Part shown: positions 62,677-64,000 of the stretch, piece by piece
Position numbering within the stretch: position 1 is the first letter of the stretch
How the letters are laid out: the number at the start of each line of letters is the position of its first letter
NCBI GenBank assembly: GCA_951799405.1
Contig: OX637356.1
Span: 9,385,229-9,449,228, forward strand
Length of the DNA: 64,000 nt
Source of the DNA: Agapetus fuscipes
Taxonomy: Eukaryota > Arthropoda > Insecta > Trichoptera > Glossosomatidae
Direction of reading: 5' to 3'
Made by a program: the position numbers and the translations under genes
The notes under the pieces: model-generated
What the model saw: the letters and a program-made list of their open reading frames with translations, nothing else
Databases searched by the model: none
What the model was told of the DNA's origin: nothing

Positions 62677-64000
62677 CATAATCTAATCTAATCTAATCTA
62701 AGCTGCAAAGATATATATCATTTAAGATTTATATTAAATGCATTCCCACAAGCAGACATGTATAATTTCGCGCTAACACATGCCGCATGTGGATCTACAA
62801 TATAAAAACCCAATCTCAAATGAACATAAGCCTTGCAACTCTTGCCGTCCTTCCCTGAAACAGGGGTGACATTGGCAAAGTGAACAAATTTTTTACAGTA
62901 TGGGTGGTCAGCCACATAACAACTTATAAGTCAAGGAACATACATGACAAATTACATTTTTAAAATCAATAAATTATAATATATACATGGACATAAAAAA
63001 CTAAATCATAAAAACCAATTTTACTTTAACAAACCCTAGCCGCCAACATCACAGATCAACCGCCATTTCTTTCTATCCTTACATACTTCTTTCATTTCCT
63101 CCAGAGTCATAACCTTCTTCATACAAGCTCTTCTTTTATTATGACTCTGGATATTCCATTCATTCGCAATTTCGGATATTTGGTCCATCCATACCTTTCT
63201 CGGTCTTCCTCTACCACGACATCCATCTATTCTACCAACATATACTTTCTTCGTCAGTCTTTCCTCATTCATTCTCTCCATATGCCCAAACCATCTTAAC
63301 AAACTTCTTTTAATCTTCACTTTCACACTTTCTCTTGCACCACATTCTTCTCTTACAAAATCATTCCTCACCCTGTCACTCCGTTTTTTCCCAATCATAC
63401 TTCTTAGAAAGTCCATTTCAACAGTATGGACTTTACTAATTTCACTTTCATTCACCGTCCAGGCCTCGCTTCCATACATCAAGGTGGGTAAAAGTATGCC
63501 ACTGCGTACCGCCAATCGAGCATTTTTAGATATGTTTTGATTTTTGGCGATACAAGCTGTGGCACCCAGTACACACCTGCCCTTCATTACTCTTCTTTCA
63601 AATTCACCGGTCATTCTTCCATCTTTTTCAAACTTACTTCCCAGGTATACAAACTCATTTACGACATCAACATTCATTCCATTAATTTTAAATTCATAAT
63701 TCATACTTTCATCATCTCTTTCAAAAATCAATACTTTCGTCTTACTTGCATTCAACTTCAGATGGTTACCTAACAAAGCTTCATTCAATCTAGAGAGCAT
63801 TGTTTGCAATTCTACTGCAGAATCAGATACAAGAACTGCATCATCTGCATACAGTAGAACACTCACTTTGCTCTCTCCTATCATCAATCCACAATCATTA
63901 AGTCTAGCATCCCTGACACACTTGTCCATAACTATGTTAAATAGCCATGGACTCATCACACATCCTTGCCTCACACCCTTATAAACTTCAAACCACTCGC
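62677..64000 (-). mobile_element. RTE-C LINE, 3' part, running off the window
   Basis: On the minus strand the reverse transcriptase ORF enters from beyond 64000 and ends at 63036. It is followed by about 95 bp of AT-rich UTR, then the CTTGACTTATAAG..GGTTCA-type block and a (TTAGA)n tail at 62681-62700. This is the parent structure of the most abundant repeat in the window. Confidence 0.9.
63036..64000 (-). CDS. RTE-like LINE reverse transcriptase, C-terminal part
   Basis: An open frame continuous with the window edge; the upstream codons read EWFEVYKG, then VRQGCVMSPWLFNIVMD, YADDAVLVSDS (catalytic YADD), LNASKTKVLIFER, NEFVYLGSKF, LLPTLMYGSEAWTVNE, LLRWFGHMERM and GRGRPRKVWMDQISEI, ending ICDVGG. 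These are reverse transcriptase motifs B to E, thumb and the C-terminal GRGRPRK segment of RTE-like LINEs. The endonuclease and first reverse transcriptase motifs should lie beyond the window. No stop interrupts the 320 codons, so the copy is young. Exact clade not proven. Confidence 0.92.
   Translation of the reverse strand, partial: EWFEVYKGVRQGCVMSPWLFNIVMDKCVRDARLNDCGLMIGESKVSVLLYADDAVLVSDSAVELQTMLSRLNEALLGNHLKLNASKTKVLIFERDDESMNYEFKINGMNVDVVNEFVYLGSKFEKDGRMTGEFERRVMKGRCVLGATACIAKNQNISKNARLAVRSGILLPTLMYGSEAWTVNESEISKVHTVEMDFLRSMIGKKRSDRVRNDFVREECGARESVKVKIKRSLLRWFGHMERMNEERLTKKVYVGRIDGCRGRGRPRKVWMDQISEIANEWNIQSHNKRRACMKKVMTLEEMKEVCKDRKKWRLICDVGG

Overview
This window looks like arthropod nuclear DNA, most likely from an insect and possibly a lepidopteran (weakly supported). 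It is AT-rich and has spliced coding exons, several LINE lineages, tRNA-derived SINEs with RNA polymerase III boxes, and many MITEs. There are no operons and no prokaryotic gene layout. I found only two places with convincing host coding sequence. Nearly everything else is recognisable mobile DNA, often nested. Family names used here (RTE-B, RTE-C, L2-B, SINE-A, SINE-C, SINE-D, MITE-1 and so on) are local labels.

Host genes. At 32721-32847 (minus strand) lies a first coding exon whose translation is the Qua1-type N-terminus of the STAR RNA-binding protein HOW/Quaking. It ends at a clean GT splice donor in the expected phase. I did not find exon 2, so 1-32720 is probably part of a very large first intron and the right half lies upstream of the gene. 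At 42314-44001 (minus strand) are two exons in matching splice phase. They encode an acidic, polar segment followed by about twenty 17-residue repeats. The frame stays open for 408 codons except for three TAA codons, and a dead copia fragment abuts the 3' end.

Mobile elements. The commonest repeat, over 20 copies with a TTAGA-type tail, is the 3' UTR of an RTE-like LINE (RTE-C). The link is shown at 62677-64000 and again at 5340-5690. A CR1/L2-like LINE at about 47818-51350 has a complete endonuclease-reverse transcriptase ORF. Its 3' end matches the tail of tRNA-derived SINE-A, so it or a relative probably moves that SINE. Other elements are a 5'-truncated Jockey/CR1-type LINE (36490-38241), older L2-B and RTE-B fragments, a copia fragment, a PIF/Harbinger element with TTA target duplications (53763-54926), and at least eight MITE families.

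Layout. 1-12.7 kb: truncated LINE ends, SINEs and nested L2-B/RTE-B. 13-21.4 kb: head-to-head SINE-C composites, a 5S rRNA/SINE-A chimera and MITE-2 copies. 22-32.7 kb: sparse repeats inside the presumed how intron. 32.7-36 kb: how exon 1, its 5' region, MITEs and a perfect 229-bp palindrome. 36-44.8 kb: LINE, MITE, RTE, copia and the repeat-protein gene. 45-51.4 kb: fragments and the intact LINE. 51-57.3 kb: MITEs, Harbinger and SINEs. 57.5-64 kb: a tandem array of RTE-C ends, inverted RTE-C ends and the parent RTE-C LINE at the window edge.

No CRISPR arrays, operons, bacterial insertion sequences or functional tRNA genes were seen. All coordinates of degenerate repeats are approximate.
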